A stretch of DNA of 6,938 bases, taken from contig CALDMQ010000047.1 of assembly GCA_937917505.1 (NCBI GenBank), positions 1 to 6,938 of the forward strand, given 5' to 3'. This DNA is from an uncultured Erysipelotrichaceae bacterium. Lineage in GTDB: Bacteria; Bacillota_I; Bacilli_A; Erysipelotrichales; Coprobacillaceae. Positions 5,769 to 6,938 of this stretch are shown here, one piece after another. The translations under genes were made by a program, and so were the position numbers. Positions within the stretch are counted from its first letter, which is position 1; each line of letters starts with the position of its first letter. The notes beneath the pieces are model-generated. The model made no database searches. It saw only the letters and a list, made by a program, of their open reading frames with translations, and was not told the DNA's origin.

Positions 5769-6351
5769 TTAAAATTTATGTGGTTTATTTAAAATTTTAT
5801 GACAATGACGACAACGTGGTTCATACTGTTCACTACTTCCTATCATAATAATAGGATCCTCAAAAGAAGCAGGCTTTCCATTAATCAAACGTTGCGTTCT
5901 TGTAGCTGGAGCACCACACTTTGCACAAACAGCTGTTAATTTTGTAATAAATTCAGCACGCGGTAGAAGTTCTGCTATAACTGGGAATGGTACTCCTCTA
6001 AAATCCTTGTCCAATCCTGCAACCATAACTCTAATACCTTTATCCGCAAGATATTCACAAACCTCCACTATATCTTCATTGAAAAATTGTACTTCATCAA
6101 TTGCCACAACATCTGTATCATCATCTATATATTTTAATATTTCTTTTGGTTTATCTACAACCATACATGGAATATGAACCCCTGCATGAGATACAATTTC
6201 ATGATCAGAATAACGATTTAGGTTTAAAACTTTTGATATTCTTTTTTGCATAAGATAAAACATTAATGCGTCTTATCAATTCTTCTGTCTTCCCTGCAAA
6301 CATACATCCACAGATGACTTCTAAAAAACCTTCTCTATATTGATTATACAT
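5769..6351 (-). pseudogene. tdk: Thymidine kinase, frameshifted by a net 8-base deletion
   Basis: Thymidine kinase phosphorylates thymidine with ATP in the dTMP salvage pathway. The gene starts at ATG 6351 with GAGGTG six bases upstream. Its first 44 codons match the family (MYNQYREGFLEVICGCMFAG, P-loop with Lys21-Thr22, ending YAKKNIKSFKP), but this frame stops at a TGA at 6207-6205. The rest of the protein continues in the +1 frame from codon AAT 6218: NRYSDHEIVSHAG, the catalytic DEVQFF, AGLDKDFRG, and zinc-binding CAKC and CRHC pairs, ending at 5769. The family normally reads FKP-x-I-D-x-RY. Here one base replaces the nine expected between FKP and NRY, a net loss of 8. All else is well preserved, so the lesion looks recent. 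A separate ATG at 6263 could start a 164-residue product, but it would lack the P-loop. An assembly error is possible. Confidence 0.88.
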
Positions 6352-6371
6352 ATTTGACACCTCACTAAAGC

Positions 6372-6377
6372 ATTATA
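6372..6377 (-). promoter_or_regulatory. Extended -10 promoter of tdk
   Basis: On the minus strand TG-T-TATAAT (TATAAT at 6377-6372) forms a perfect extended -10, 20 bp upstream of the tdk start codon. The -35 position (6400-6395, TGAAAT) is poor, which is common when TGn is present. The element lies back to back with the plus-strand promoter of the zinc-ribbon gene, whose repeat box starts 13 bp away. Confidence 0.6.
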
Positions 6378-6389
6378 ACATGTTTTGAG

Positions 6390-6421
6390 TACATATTTCA
6401 TTCATATTTACTCTATATAAT
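6390..6421 (+). promoter_or_regulatory. Promoter of the zinc-ribbon membrane protein with 11-bp repeat box
   Basis: TACATA (6390-6395) and TTCATA (6401-6406) are 11 bp apart, followed by exactly 9 bp and TATAAT (6416-6421). Spacing equals that of the response-regulator promoter, and the stretch ATTCATATTT is identical in both. There is no good -35 box. The predicted transcript start is near 6428, only about 11 bases before the ATG at 6439. Confidence 0.55.
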
Positions 6422-6438
6422 GTTTATTGGTGATAAAA

Positions 6439-6825
6439 ATGAAATGGTTAAGAAATTTTATGTATGGTCGCTATGGTGTTGACCAATTGGGAAATTGTAT
6501 TTTTATATCTTCTTTAATATTTATGGTTATCTCTTGGTTATTCCCACCTATGATATTTATCTCTAATGGTTTAATGTTTTATTGTATGTATCGCATGTTT
6601 TCTAAACAATATTATAAAAGACGTGCAGAAAATGATTTGTATTTAAGTCGTACTGTGGGAATTAGAAGATTTTTCAATCGCCAACAAAACAAATGGAAAT
6701 ATCGTCATACACACAAGTATTACAAATGCCCTCATTGTCATCAATATCTAAGAGTCCCTAAAGGAAAAGGTGAAATTACTATCACTTGTCCAACTTGTCA
6801 TCAACAGTTTGATAAACGAACTTAG
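6439..6825 (+). CDS. Small membrane protein with C-terminal zinc ribbon, function unknown
   Basis: This 128-residue protein is of unknown function. An amphipathic, basic N-terminus (MKWLRNFMYGRYGVDQL) precedes two hydrophobic segments at about 17-35 and 37-52 joined by a short Pro-Pro turn, which suggests a membrane hairpin with both ends in the cytoplasm. A basic linker (about 55-95) leads to a zinc ribbon with CPHC (97-100) and CPTC (117-120) spaced by a K/G-rich beta turn. From memory, similar FMYGRYG...DQL proteins with a terminal zinc ribbon occur as uncharacterised genes across Clostridia and Erysipelotrichia. I choose ATG 6439. In-frame TTG 6427 and GTG 6430 lie at or before the predicted transcript start, and only a weak GGTGA precedes the ATG. 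It is transcribed alone, divergently from tdk, and closed by a terminator. Its promoter shares the repeat box of the two-component operon. Confidence 0.85.
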   Translation: MKWLRNFMYGRYGVDQLGNCIFISSLIFMVISWLFPPMIFISNGLMFYCMYRMFSKQYYKRRAENDLYLSRTVGIRRFFNRQQNKWKYRHTHKYYKCPHCHQYLRVPKGKGEITITCPTCHQQFDKRT

Positions 6826-6847
6826 AACTGTTAAGCAGTTCTTTTTT
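6824..6847 (+). terminator. Rho-independent terminator of the zinc-ribbon gene
   Basis: AGAACTG (6824-6830) and CAGTTCT (6836-6842) form a perfect 7-bp stem with a TTAAG loop, followed directly by six T (6842-6847). The stem starts within the TAG stop codon. The T-run overlaps the -35 box of the next promoter. Confidence 0.9.
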
Positions 6848-6874
6848 GACACAAAAATAATTGCCCGTTATAAT
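6846..6874 (+). promoter_or_regulatory. Perfect-consensus vegetative promoter reading out of the window
   Basis: TTGACA (6846-6851), a 17-bp spacer and TATAAT (6869-6874) match the sigma-70/sigma-A consensus at all 12 bases with ideal spacing. The predicted start is near 6881. A second TATAAT lies at 6888-6893 without a -35 box at the right distance. The gene it drives is beyond the right edge. No ribosome site or start with support is seen up to 6938, so the product may be a protein with a long leader or an RNA. Confidence 0.8.
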
Positions 6875-6938
6875 TGTTTCTTTGCGCTATAATATATGTA
6901 AAGCATTAGAACAACTAGAAGCAAAAAGTGAATTAAAA

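Noticed and set aside
6205..6263. Programmed ribosomal frameshift rescuing tdk, prompted by the heptamer A-AAA-AAG in the correct phase near 6241-6247
   Set aside because: That heptamer promotes -1 slippage, and the -1 frame reaches a stop a few codons on. The downstream tdk frame is +1. A shift would still leave the conserved x-I-D residues missing, so a deletion explains it better.
1..6938. CRISPR array, tRNA or rRNA genes, insertion sequences
   Set aside because: No regularly spaced repeats, cloverleaf with conserved T-loop sequence, ribosomal RNA segment, transposase or terminal inverted repeats were found by eye on either strand.

Overview
The base composition (A+T-rich, roughly one third G+C), strong GGAGG-type ribosome binding sites and Firmicutes-type housekeeping proteins point to a low-GC Gram-positive bacterium. 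The RF1, PrmC and thymidine kinase sequences look most like Erysipelotrichia (the Coprobacillus/Catenibacterium/Thomasclavelia group). That placement is from memory of family sequences, not from a search.

Layout. Positions 1-2221 (minus strand) hold a two-component system: an OmpR/PhoB-type response regulator followed by a large membrane histidine kinase that runs off the left edge. Positions 2303-4730 (minus) hold a tightly overlapped operon, prfA (release factor 1) - prmC (the methyltransferase that modifies RF1) - a GNAT acetyltransferase, closed by a hairpin terminator at 2274-2304. Positions 4731-4886 are a divergent promoter region. Positions 4887-5549 (plus) encode a HAD phosphatase/phosphomutase. 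Positions 5550-5768 are non-coding and contain hairpins, a probable tdk terminator and an orphan promoter-like element. Positions 5769-6351 (minus) are a thymidine kinase gene broken by a net 8-base deletion. Positions 6439-6825 (plus) encode a small two-helix membrane protein with a C-terminal zinc ribbon, followed by a terminator. A perfect-consensus promoter at 6846-6874 reads out of the right edge.

How the genes relate. tdk-prfA-prmC is a familiar neighbourhood in Firmicutes. Here a HAD gene sits between tdk and prfA in the opposite orientation, and tdk has lost its reading frame.

The most interesting signal is non-coding. Three promoter-like sites share one geometry: two TTCATA hexamers 11 bp apart, then exactly 9 bp, then a TATAAT-like -10 box. 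They lie in front of the response-regulator/kinase operon (2244-2275, minus), in front of the zinc-ribbon membrane protein (6390-6421, plus; one mismatch in the first hexamer), and at an orphan site with no gene start behind it (5595-5626, minus; -10 is TATATT). An 11-bp direct repeat taking the place of the -35 box is how OmpR/PhoB-family regulators such as PhoB and PhoP bind. I therefore infer that the response regulator encoded here may control its own operon, the zinc-ribbon membrane protein, and a transcript antisense to the HAD gene that could run on into prfA.
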